Positions 21,380 to 31,446 of a stretch of DNA of 64,000 nt are shown piece by piece (the stretch's first letter is position 1; every line of letters starts with the position of its first letter). A program made the position numbers and the translations under genes. Origin of the DNA: Dipteris shenzhenensis (taxonomy: Eukaryota; Polypodiophyta; Polypodiopsida; Gleicheniales). Under the pieces are notes generated by a model, which ran no database searches, was not told the DNA's origin, and saw nothing but the letters and a program-made list of their open reading frames with translations. Location of the stretch: NCBI GenBank assembly GCA_047967505.1, contig CM106539.1. The stretch is one strand, 5' to 3'.

Positions 21380-22260
21380 CTATTGGCGATCCTATCAGCG
21401 TTCTTACCCCAAATTACCGATTTTCGCTGAACGCACAACAACAACCACTGTCAATTACGACATGAAACAACAAACAGAGAAACTACAAATAGCAACTCCA
21501 AAAAACATCAAGCTCACAATTGTGTCGTAGGATTGCACATGCGTAACAACTGGCGAATACACCCACAATGACATACGACATTAGAAACCGCATACAGTAG
21601 CAAATGTCAGAAAACATAGGAAACTCTATACTAGTGAATACACTAGTAGAGGAGGATCTCTAAGCGTTGCTTTAGCATACGTGCATATCCGTCTTAAAGG
21701 CACTACTCCGCCAAGGAGAACTTGGACTAGATTGTATGAAAGTTGTCATTCAGCGGCAACTATAGGAGCAATTGTTTGAATCTAGCAAGGCTCAAGGCTT
21801 CAGACCACAACTCATAACGCAAGACCCCGACAACCGCATCAACAATCAAAAGACAGCTGACAGTCGAACTCCTATTGGAAAAGCGACGTACGCTAGCAAC
21901 ATCATCAACGCACCAAAACAAGCACAGTACATCAAAATCGGCAAAGAAGATCAGAGCCTCAACATTACACTTCCACTGTCAAGATAGCATGCAAAGCTTA
22001 GCTGACACCAGCTCATTTCTACCACCCAATAAGCTACAGTGATCCTCCATCTCCTTTTCCTTTCATGGAACGACTAGCTAATGTCGTATAGCTTCGGAGA
22101 GGAAACACCGCCTCGCCATATCAGTATAGCATATTTTACATGAAATAGAGCTCGGGTAGAGGCTGCTTCCCAAATAGATGATCCAAAGGATATCGTTCAC
22201 AACCCTGATTATATTCCTAGTGGGACAAGTTCCTCTAATAATTTCGTACATAGCCAGGAA
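21380..22260 (+). other. G2 leader between LTR and gag
   Basis: Includes the presumed primer site at about 21382-21395 and a 71-codon frame (21772-21987) of unknown meaning. There is no enzyme motif. Confidence 0.5.
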
Positions 22261-23215
22261 GTGCATGAAGCAAAAACTGAGCTAGAAAGATTAATGCTAT
22301 CCACTCCAACACATGAATTACTCCAAAGAACACTTGGCACTAATATTGCAGCAAGTGTCTTTGTGACTGCAAGGAAGCAACTAAATTTCAATCCTCTCCC
22401 ACCACCCCCAAAGAAGAAGAAAAAGAAGCCTATCAAACTTCAAGTTCAAGTTCACGCTCAACACAAAATGCAGAGCCCATTGGTCAAAGCTGCAAAATTT
22501 ACTGGCACGAAAGGTGAAGATCCTGGCACCCATGTTGGGCAATTTGAGACAAGGTGGACAGCTAGTGGATTTGGACAACTGCCAGATGAGACCAAGAAGG
22601 AGAAATTTGCTACATGAATTGGTTTATGCAATATGGTATTGCACATTTTAACACTTATGATGAATTAAAGATTGCTTTCTTAAGTTGTTTTAGAAAAGAG
22701 AAAACACTAGAGAACATTTTGAAAAAGCTGAGAACAATGAAACAAAAAGATCTCATGGTTGAGGACTATTCACAGATGTTTAGAAACCTGAACAGAAGGT
22801 TAACAGCAAATGAAAGACCTACCCAGGAGCAACTGCAAAGGAGTAAACAAGAGATAGAGAACTGCAGTAGCTAGCATGGACCAGCTTGGAGGAGCAAATG
22901 ATTTTAACAATATGGTGGAAGCTGTCCAGAGAGCAGAGAGAAGACTTGGTATAGCATCAAAATCCAAGAAGACAACAAAGAAACGTCATTCAGATTCAGA
23001 GACAGACTCAGAGATAGTGAAGCAAAGGAAGATATAGATGAGGAAGATGACTCCTCTGAATATGATGAGGAGGATGCCGTGGCAAGGGTGGCGATGGGGC
23101 TAATGGGAGGCCGTATCTCAACAACTCTATCTTGACTAGAATGTGCCATCTCATCTAAATCGACTTGGCCCTCCCAATTCTTCTTATGACAATGTCAGTC
23201 CCCCAAGAGGGGTGA
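22261..23215 (+). pseudogene. Gypsy G2 gag, first part
   Basis: Frames at 22261-22617, 22614-22874 and 22876-23036 together give a Gypsy gag: KAAKFTGTKGEDPGTHVGQF, then WFMQYGIAHFNTYDELK, then an alpha-helical stretch (LRTMKQKDLMVEDYSQMF) and an acidic/basic serine-rich tail. Two frame changes or stops (near 22615 and 22874) break it. It is cut at 23215 by insertion E5 and resumes at 27341. Gag forms the virus-like particle in the cytoplasm; this copy cannot. Confidence 0.82.
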
Positions 23216-23220
23216 CCTCT
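23216..23220. repeat. Target-site duplication of E5, left copy (CCTCT)
   Basis: CCTCT precedes TGACAAAAC and recurs at 27336-27340 after the far LTR end, with Gypsy gag on both outer sides. Confidence 0.9.
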
Positions 23221-24432
23221 TGACAAAACTGGGGTCAGAACTTAACTAAGGTTACGTCCTATCCTCCACGTGTCTTTTCTGAGACTTTGGAGAAGAGATG
23301 GCTCCGTCCGTCGATCCGATGCCGTCGCTCGTGGAGGCCGTCGTTGTAGAGCTGTTGCAGGGCTTGGCGGGAGCCTTCTGAAGAGACGCGATGAGCCTTC
23401 TCAAGCGGGAGTCCGACTAGGAGCTTGGGCTGGCGAGAGAGCAAGTTGCTGGAGCGTATTCCGTCCGTTGGTGGTGAAGGCATCTGTTCGCTAAAGTTCG
23501 TTGTTTGGCTGGTTGCCTTTGCTGCAGGTCGATGTGTAGGAGGCATTGGTTGGCGAGGATGCAGGCTGTGAGCGCTGGCGGAGGTGGAGTCGGCTCAGTC
23601 CGTCTGCGAGGCGCTGTGTGATGCGGAAGGTCATTGGAAGGCCTTTTCTATCGTCCGTCTGCTGCTGGTCGGGCCTTGGCTTGCCTGCAACTCGTTGGAG
23701 GAGGCGACGCTGGAGCTGTGAGCTGCTGTAGAGATCCCGATAGCCAGCCCATGTGGTCGTTGATGGTGTTGGCTACGCCTTTGCCCGTGGAGGTTGGGTC
23801 GGCACTGCAATTGAGTGTGATGGAATTGGAGCGTGGGTGCGGCTTGCGGTGATTATTGGAGATGGCGCTAGAGACGGAGCGAGCAGTCTAGAGTGTCGTT
23901 GCCTGGTGAGTGGTGCCACTTGATGGAGTCGGACACTGTGGAGCAGCTGAGGTGTGAGCGCCACTCGTTGAGAGCCGCTTAGATGGTCGATGCTGCGTTG
24001 TACCTTGTCGTTGGAGTGTCGTTGTAGTGGTTGGCTGTCCTTGGTTGGTTGAGCTATAGAGCAGTTGCTAGAGCGCTTAACTCTCTAGGAGTTGCTGGTC
24101 CGAGGAAAGGTTTGCTGCCTATAAGAATGATTCTAAATGTGCAGGAACTTCGAGGAATCGGCTCTGACTCTGTCTCTACACAAAGCTTGGTGAGGATTTT
24201 CTTTCGTCATTGAAGCCCAGCAAATCGGCCACAATACGATTGGATTTTGATAATAAACCAGCCCCAAAAAAACGCAAGACGTCCTTCTCTCTCTCATAAA
24301 TCTTTCAAGAGAAGAATGTTATCTCTCACAAACACTCAAGAAGCGTCCCTCAATGAACGGAAAGGCATGACGAAAATTTCTTTCAAAGAACTCTCAATCC
24401 AAACTAAAACTAATCCTGGAGAGCTAGACCTA

Positions 24433-24445
24433 GGCTCTGATACCA
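24433..24445 (-). promoter_or_regulatory. E5 primer-binding site (initiator Met tRNA)
   Basis: Plus strand GGCTCTGATACCA, adjoining the E5 right LTR. Confidence 0.92.
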
Positions 24446-24616
24446 TGACAAAACTGGAGTGCCTCAAGATCGATGGAGCACTCTAAGGTGGATGGAACCT
24501 ATGTGGAGACATGATGAAGAGAGTGCTCAGGACATGTACCTCAAGTCAATTAGGTTCCAAGATAGATAAGCTTCGACTCATAAACATAATCTTGAGTGAG
24601 TGTGCATTTCTCTCCT
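24446..24616 (-). repeat. E5 right LTR, part 1
   Basis: Matches 20099-20260 of E2 with scattered substitutions; interrupted by the LINE. Confidence 0.88.
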
Positions 24617-27144
24617 AGATCAATGATGCCATTGACAGATTGGGACATGAAAAGGCTTTGGATCATGATGGATTAGCGGGAGAGCACTTCATGTACGCAC
24701 GGGACATTGTGGCACCGCTTCTTGTGCATGTGTTTAATAGAGCACTTTGTGAAGGATTCCCCCCTAGTTGGACAGAGCATACCATTGTACCGCTCTTTAA
24801 GAGTGGAGATCCGATGATGCCCAACAATTACAGGACTATCATGATTGGCCGCTGCCTGGCCAAGATATATGGATCCATCTTGGAAAAGGAGTTGAGCAGA
24901 TGGGCAGCAATGCATGGACAAAGAGCGGTAGGACAGGCAGGTTTCAGGCGAGGTTATACCACTTTGGATCACATCTTGACTCTCCGGGCACTCATAGAGG
25001 AAGGCAAACATCATCATAAAAGGATATATTATTGCTTTGTAGACTTCCGCAAAGCCTTTGACAGAATCCCACGGACCAGGCTGATGCAAAGACTACAGGA
25101 TATTGGAGTACCACATGAGATGCAATGGGGGATATATGCCTTGTATGAGACGGTGATGGGCCGAGTTAGAGCACCTAGAGGGCTATCAGATGCAGTTATG
25201 AGTACTATTGGCGTGAAGCAGGGGTGCCCTCTCTCTCCCACACTATTTGGCATATACATTGATGAGCTCTCAGAGTATATCAACAGGATAGGAGGACCCG
25301 GAGCCAGCCTAGCAGGAGTGTTGATACCCATACTGCTCTATGCAGATGATGTAGTTTTGATTGCAGATTCTCCGGAAGGATTACAAAGACATTTAGATGC
25401 GCTACAAGCTTTTTGTGAGGACAGGGATCTAACAGTAAACCTTGGGAAAACCAAGGTGATGGTATTTAATACTACACAGGCTTGGGTGACGCGCTCAGCA
25501 CAACAGTTCACTTTCAAAGGTGAGACAGTAGAGCAGGTACGATCTTATGTGTACCTCGGGGTCATCTTTCCTGGTCCACAATTTTCACTGAGAGCCGCGG
25601 TTGATGCCGGATTGGATAGAGGCTATGCAGCTTTGGGGGCACTAGAGAGATAGTGTGCACATGTACAGTTCCAAGAGCCACGCACAAAATTATGGTTGTT
25701 TGAGACATTGGTGGTGCCCACACTATTTTATGGTGCAGCTATATGGGGCCCCAGTGTAGGGGGTGCAACTGAGTGGAGGAGATTGGAAAGGCCATTAGTG
25801 ACATTAATTGCCCGCATGATCTGGAGCAAGTCATCTGTACCACATCCGATAATACGAGCTGAATTAGCAGCTACTCCACTAGTGACTGAGGCTCTGTTCC
25901 AGGCAGTAACTTGCATACATAGATTGTGGGATCTACGTGGCTCCAGATATGCACGGTTGGCTATGATATCATCCAGGCAGCTAGCAGAGGAGGGTCGAAC
26001 ATGGTGCGGGTATGCTCAGCTACAGAGATGGTTTGTAGAGCATGAGTTGACAATGGATGCACCCCCACCCTTTCAATACAGTTTGGATTGTCCCAAGTTA
26101 GACCTGTCTCGCCATGACCGAAACAAGATCATTAGAGCTGATATTGTCAAGTTGGAGACTGAGAGAACCTGGACTAGACCACATGAGCCCTTAGGGAAGA
26201 AGATGGCACACTACTAGAGCCATTTTCTTCATTTATCTCCAGATGAACTTATAGCCAGGCCAGCATACATGGACACACACCTATCTCACGGGCTACGTAG
26301 TATTATTGGCCAAATTCGAACCTCATCACATCAGTTGAGAATAGAGACAGGGAGATACACCCACACAGCCCCTCAGGATCGGATATGTCAGTTATGCCAA
26401 CAGGAGGAGGAGACAAAGGAGCATTACGTATGTAGGTGCACAGTATATTATGAAATCCGAGGAAGATACCACTGTCTATTCAGAAAGGGATTTGGCCCAC
26501 TCCGTAGGATGATGGAGTATGAAGATAAAAAATGCTTGGGTTTGTTTTTATCATAGCTCAAGCGACATAGAGAGACTTTGTTGGGAGACAAACAGCCGAG
26601 ACCAGCCCCACCCAGGCAAAGTACACTCAGAGTAGCACCTCAGCTAGTTTTATGCCCTCCCCGCCATCAGAAAGCCCTGGCGCCACCACCACCTTATCAC
26701 ACACAGGCAGATTGCCACTAGTGGTGTGATTTTGGACCGAGCCATCGCCATATCCAGGTCACAGAGGCCCAGGTCCCCAAGACCCCGTGCCCGGCACCCA
26801 TATCTTCATCGGATCCGTGCCATCATTGCCAAACACCGGAAACGTGTGGCACCGAGTTATGAGATCCTAGAGCTGCCCATGATTGGGATTTTTGACATAA
26901 GAAGAGTGCAACCTTTTTATTAATTAGCTTTCTGCCTATGCTGATCAATTGGTACTTTTAGTAAATACTTGCTTGGTATTTCATTAGTTTTGGGTCACTT
27001 GCAGTCCCTCTGACTGTAAGTACCTTTAGTAGCTCTCAGCCTTCAGCTTATTTATTTTGTTGTTCTCTTTGATGAGACAACACTAGCAGATGTATCTCAT
27101 AGGCCGTTTGGCCTTTTAGAGACGTTAATATATCTATCTATCTA
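24617..27144 (+). mobile_element. 5'-truncated LINE with TATC-repeat tail
   Basis: Non-LTR retrotransposon inserted in the E5 LTR. It starts inside the RT domain, so the endonuclease is missing, and ends in TATCTATCTATC instead of poly(A). TCTCCT flanks both sides (24611-24616 and 27145-27150), a plausible short target duplication. Plus orientation. Confidence 0.85.
24619..26706 (+). pseudogene. LINE reverse transcriptase with three in-frame TAG stops
   Basis: One continuous frame from 24619. RT motifs in order: LDHDGLAGEHF, IVPLFKSGDP, a GQAGFRRGYTTLDHI block, FVDFRKAFDRI, GVKQGCPLSPTLFGIY, catalytic YADD (25339-25350), NLGKTKVMVF. A thumb region follows, then a cysteine/histidine zinc motif (CQLC ... 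H ... CRC) at 26386-26442. The frame is broken only by TAG at 25651, 26215 and 26554, each a possible former CAG, and reaches a TAG-terminated proline-rich tail near 26706. The RT copies the element's RNA at a nicked chromosomal site; here it is inactive. The microsatellite tail is more like CR1/L2- or RTE-type LINEs than L1, which is inference. Confidence 0.88.
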
Positions 27145-27335
27145 TCTCCTCAATAATGCATGATAGGCCTCTTATATAGAGAGTGCCCTTTGAATAGTCA
27201 ACATCTGTGGGATCCTCTGATCCACATCTCTCCTTGTGGATATCCTTGATCCACATCTTAGGGTGGCTACTTTAATTCTTTCCTATACCATACCTTAGCC
27301 TTTAATCTATGTGCTCATGGCACCATATCTCAACA
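27145..27335 (-). repeat. E5 right LTR, part 2
   Basis: Resumes the LTR after the LINE (CTCATGGCACCATATCTCAACA near 27313-27335 matches the E2 LTR end) and stops at CCTCT. Confidence 0.82.
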
Positions 27336-27340
27336 CCTCT

Positions 27341-27545
27341 CCACTAGGAAGAGGCGACCCCCATTCACGAGGAAGAGGATTTTCAATTTTCAGATATAGA
27401 AGAACCACTATTAGGTCCCATAGATCTCAAGCAGACTTTAATACAATCATATTATTCAGACTTGAAACCTGAACCCTTCCAAAAAGCTCTTCAAATAATG
27501 ACAAGTGAGAAATTAGTCGGGCATCTTGTAGCAACGATATTTTGA
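27341..27545 (+). pseudogene. Gypsy G2 gag, continuation after E5
   Basis: Directly after the second CCTCT the frame reads GRGDPHSRGRG and an acidic stretch, then KPEPFQKALQIMTSEKLVGHL, ending at TGA near 27543. The arginine/glycine-rich text joins naturally to the part before E5, supporting E5 as an insertion into this gag. No protease or RT follows. Confidence 0.6.
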
Positions 27546-28879
27546 CAAATTCGATTTACACCCTGAGTTGTAGAGGGAAAAGACGATCCTAGGCCTAAGA
27601 ACTTATGCTTTAATACCAAAATTTATGCATACAAGTAAAATTACAGCAAAGATGACTGCTGCAGTGTATATTAAACAGAAAGTACAGGGTGTATACAACT
27701 GTACCAATCTGAACTTATGCCTGACCTAGAGCTCAATCCCAACTTGGGAGTAGACCCAGAAATCAAGAGCCAATGGATTAAAGGATGGACGGAGTATCCC
27801 CATGTGTAGCAACCATTTCATGCAAGTATCTGCCCTCAATATTGTAGTAACTACACACAGAAGCTACACCAACACTCCCACGACCTTAAGGATCCTTCAT
27901 CCATTCATATTTAGATCAATCAAGAACCAAACTCATCCTCTCAAAGCAAAATGACCAGTGGGGATATTAATGTCATGATTGATATCCAGAAGGTCGAAAA
28001 CCATTAACTCCATGCAGTACTTGCTAGTCATTGGAGCTGTGTGGACCATTTTGTACACACATGCCCTCACACTGGAAATCTCTATGCACCCCCGGAAACC
28101 ATCCATTTGTACAAAGGTCTTTGTCCTACGTTTCATTAATAAGTCATGTTAGTGTGTAAGTCCCTTGCATCAAAAAAGGCTTCATGTTCAGAGCTAGAAA
28201 GATCCAAAGCTCAATCTGAAAATTGCTGAGCTATTCTGCATGATTAGGGCACTTCCATCTGCTTTGGAGATGTGCTGCTGGCTGGAAAAATGACAGCGAG
28301 CACCTCGATGTGTCAAAGCATGTTGTCATTTTTATCTTTTCCACATCAGGCAGCACTAAATTGGTATCATACAACATCTTGTACCCTTCCTATGCACCTG
28401 CAACTCTCCAATTCGGCATGTATTGCTCCCTACTTCAGGTGTGATCTCAGTCATATGCATTCTTTCTCAGGGTCAGCCAGCCATGGGCGGCAAATATAGC
28501 ATAAAGTAGCAGCTTTGGGCTGCCAAAATGCATCAGCATCAAGGCCACACATGGCACAACAACTTCAGGCCGCAAGTTGGCTGCAATGCCATTGTGAGCA
28601 GAACTGCAGGGCAGCAACAAGGCCACCCGCACACTAGTAGCAGCAGCAGAAAAGCTGCCATGTGGCACAGACAGAAGTGCATGGTGTGTTACACACTAGT
28701 AAACTATACTCTCCACATACACTGCTCTGATACCAGCCAACAGGTGTGTCAAGCTTCCACAGAAGGTCCACGCAGTGTGTGTGTTGATTGAAGAGACCCT
28801 TTGGTTCACACACTTTTATATACATTAAACATTTCAGTCTCTCTAAAGACTGTTCTCAGCCAATACATCCAAGGTTGTG
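27546..28879. other. Intergenic; isolated primer-site-like motif
   Basis: No gene seen. GCTCTGATACCA at 28724-28735 looks like a minus-strand initiator-tRNA primer site, but the adjoining bases do not give a clean LTR end. Confidence 0.4.
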
Positions 28880-29130
28880 CAACTGGAATGTAGTATGGTG
28901 GGGCCCAGCAATCAGCCAATCTGCCAGGCTTACTTAGAAGACTGCTCAGTCAGCCTTAGAGGGCTATAAGGCTTCATTCCCCCCTCGATGAGGCATCATG
29001 TCTTCCACTCCTTTGGGTAGCAGTCTCTAGGCAGCAGCAAGCAGATAATGTAAAGCAGCCAGCCCCTCTAGCACGCTAACCTAGCCAGCCTTAGTTGGTT
29101 TGTTACCCAACAAGAGGTGAGAGATCCAAG
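28880..29130 (+). repeat. Diverged direct repeat, copy 1 (possible old LTR)
   Basis: Aligns in order with 30330-30590: CCCAGCAATCAGCCAATCTG, AGACTGCTCAGTC, CTATAAGGC and AGCAGCCAGCC each have counterparts. Identity is clearly lower than in E1, E2 or E3. Confidence 0.4.
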
Positions 29131-30329
29131 CGACAGCAAAATCCTCCAGCCTCTACAAGGCAACCCGAAGGAGAATTTTATTCACATTTATGGACTCCAA
29201 TCAAGAAAAACTCTTCAGACTAGGGAGTAAGGGGGAGCAGGGGTTGCAGCCAGATCCATTTCTGCTTTCTTCAGTTAAGCAAGCCCATATCCAAGTCTTA
29301 AGCTGTCAAAAGTAGTATCATAGCATTGTGCTAAACATTAGAAACATAGTTAAGGATAAATCATAGCATCATGGCCCCACAAAATCCAGCACCAATCACA
29401 CAAAGGCCTAGTAGGTTCAATGGTCTTCGGTGATCAAAAGACCAGTTCATAACAATGGTGCATGTTCAGGAGCATAGTTGCCAGGTGCTGCTGTCAAAAT
29501 CTGGTGAACTTATGGGAGGCAACTAAATAATAATAATAATAATTTGTAATCTATTACAGTTAATAAAATTACTTCACTTTTTTTTTTTAATTGTACATGT
29601 CAGAAAAACAAATGCATGCATTCACACCCACGCACGTGCATACACACACGTAGCTTTCAAGATTTAGGCCCAGCATTTCTCCTGGTTTCTTTATTCATTT
29701 ACAAATAATAATAATGAATTCTTTTTAGTGGCCAGCTTCATGTTTTCACACATCCAAACATTTGCAAACGTTCTAATAGGAACCAACCAAATATGCTTTT
29801 TTGTTACTGAGCAAGATAGTCGAGCAAGTACAAGAAGCTCAGCAGGTTCCCACAAGCTGCTCACGAAGTTCCTCAAGTTCAGAAGGTCCCTCCAGTTCAA
29901 TTGATCAAACAAAGTCCCACTGTGCAGTTAATGCGAAGGGTCGGCATTACTAGGCCCACCTTATTGGAGTCAATGCCAGCATCATCAGAACTCAGTGAGG
30001 ACACCTGTTGACCTGAATGCAGTTTCAATCAATCTCAGTGATACAGGATGTCAAGTGCACACCCTCTCAGATGACGAGGCACAACCCCTAATGACTACCA
30101 CAAGGGCAGCCAGCCATAAGTCACAGATGCAGATTAAGGAAGCAGCTTTGCTAATACCAAATAGCAGCCGTTCCAGCAGCAGCAAGGCCACACACAACCA
30201 TGACAGCTTGGACTTCCACACAGCCAACAAGGAGAGCTTGCAGCTTCAGGTTGCAAATGGGTTTCCACACACTCAACAACGAGAGCTTGCTACACAGGCA
30301 GGACCGATAGTAGCAGCACCAAGCTGCTC
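29131..30329. other. Intergenic between the diverged repeats
   Basis: Contains a (TAA)n microsatellite at 29523-29544 and a T tract near 29578-29590. The frame at 29995-30450 (151 codons) is glutamine/serine-rich, has no motif, and I do not believe it codes. Confidence 0.45.
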
Positions 30330-30590
30330 CGTAGCCCAAGGTGAAACCCAGCAGTCGGCTAGTCTACCAGGTTGGCCTGGCAGACTGCTAGTCGGGCTTA
30401 CAGGGCCTGAGAGTCAACCTACAGCCAAGAGGGGGCAGCAGCCTATATAAGCCCATTTCCCTCCTGGAGAGGGCATCCAGTTTTCCTGCAGCAAGCATTC
30501 AGCCCTCGAGCAGCAGTCCCTAGCCACAAGCAGTAATCAAAGGCAGCCAGCCTTCTCACATACAGCTCTCTCTGAAGTCTCACTATCAGT
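30330..30590 (+). repeat. Diverged direct repeat, copy 2 (possible old LTR)
   Basis: Counterpart of 28880-29130; includes CTATATAAGCCC at about 30443-30454, a good TATA box for a plus-strand transcript. Confidence 0.4.
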
Positions 30591-31054
30591 TAAAAAAGCA
30601 AGTAAGCACATCTTCCGCCTCCAAAGAAGAGGTTAGACTGACATACATAGAATACATCAGTAGCATGTTACAATCACCTCCAAACAATGATCTCCATAGT
30701 CAACTTTAATTTATCATCTTGGCACCTTCTGTACGCCCCTCTTTATCATGTACCTGTTCTGTCAAGCTGTGTGAAAGAAGCAGATAGGCTGTTGACATAA
30801 TCAAAGATATTCAGTAGCATCTGTCCCTTGCTGCAGATCAAATTGTTTCACTTCTATGTCTTTAAGTTCCATGGCAATTATGCGGGTAAGCAGTACCTGT
30901 GTCACTCAATCCTAATCAAAGACTATGCTTTGCAGCGCTTCCTCCCAATTGCTTAATATAGTGCTTCTTTTCACCTCGGGCCATGATCCTTACTCACATT
31001 GCTAACCCTCACTCATCGTACCTGTGATAGTACATTAGATAAGTGATATCATCC
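30591..31054. other. Intergenic, no gene seen
   Basis: No motif or long frame; lies between the repeat copy and the decayed PPR fragment. Confidence 0.5.
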
Positions 31055-31300
31055 AGTTTTCCATTTTCCTCTAGCATTTCTTGCCGACCACACAGTGATC
31101 ATGACTTTCAGGCAACCAGATTACCTCCAAACCTTCCTTCAAAACCTGGTATGCATCATCCATGGCACCACATTCCCACTTATATCATCAGTGCATCCCC
31201 TAAAGTGTATCCAATAATCAGTCACAAATTGCCTTGCCTTATACCAGAGCTGCCAGACTGGCACATGCACCAAAGACACAGTAAAGTTAACCGTGAATGC
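31055..31300 (-). pseudogene. Decayed PPR fragment downstream of the PPR gene
   Basis: Nucleotide similarity to 31860-32160 of the PPR gene runs through the whole piece with gaps: ATTTTCCTCTAGCATTTCTTG is identical, then AAAACCTGG.. TGCATC.. CA, GTATCC, and CTGCCAGA.TGGCACA. It is out of frame and shortened, so it is a dead partial duplicate in the same orientation. Confidence 0.75.
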
Positions 31301-31446
31301 TAATCATTCATCTGGAAAATGCACGTGGTCGTTTTGCAACCTCCAGATGCACAGTCACATCCTCCCAACTGCATATACTGCATTATACTTGCTGTGTGAT
31401 CCATGAATCAGCAGCAACAGACTCTATCATCAACCTCTACTTGACT

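Larger units (their letters stand above)
23221..27335 (-). mobile_element. E5: second E2-family element, with nested LINE
   Basis: Its left end TGACAAAACTGG is all that remains of the left LTR; the sequence then jumps into interior sequence like that of E2 (CCACGTGTC, GGAGAAGA, then a GC-rich half). The right LTR begins at 24446 (TGACAAAACTGGAGTGCC), preceded by a primer site at 24433-24445, and ends CTCAACA at 27335. A LINE splits this LTR at about 24617. CCTCT is duplicated on both sides. The left LTR deletion removed nearly all of the 3' LTR and part of the interior. Non-coding. Confidence 0.9.

Noticed and set aside
20430-23215. Endogenous pararetrovirus
   Set aside because: No movement protein or coat protein motif; LTR, gag and integrase order is that of Ty3/Gypsy retrotransposons.
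29995-30450. 151-codon plus-strand frame
   Set aside because: Compositionally biased (glutamine, serine, threonine), no motif, and it runs into a presumed LTR copy.
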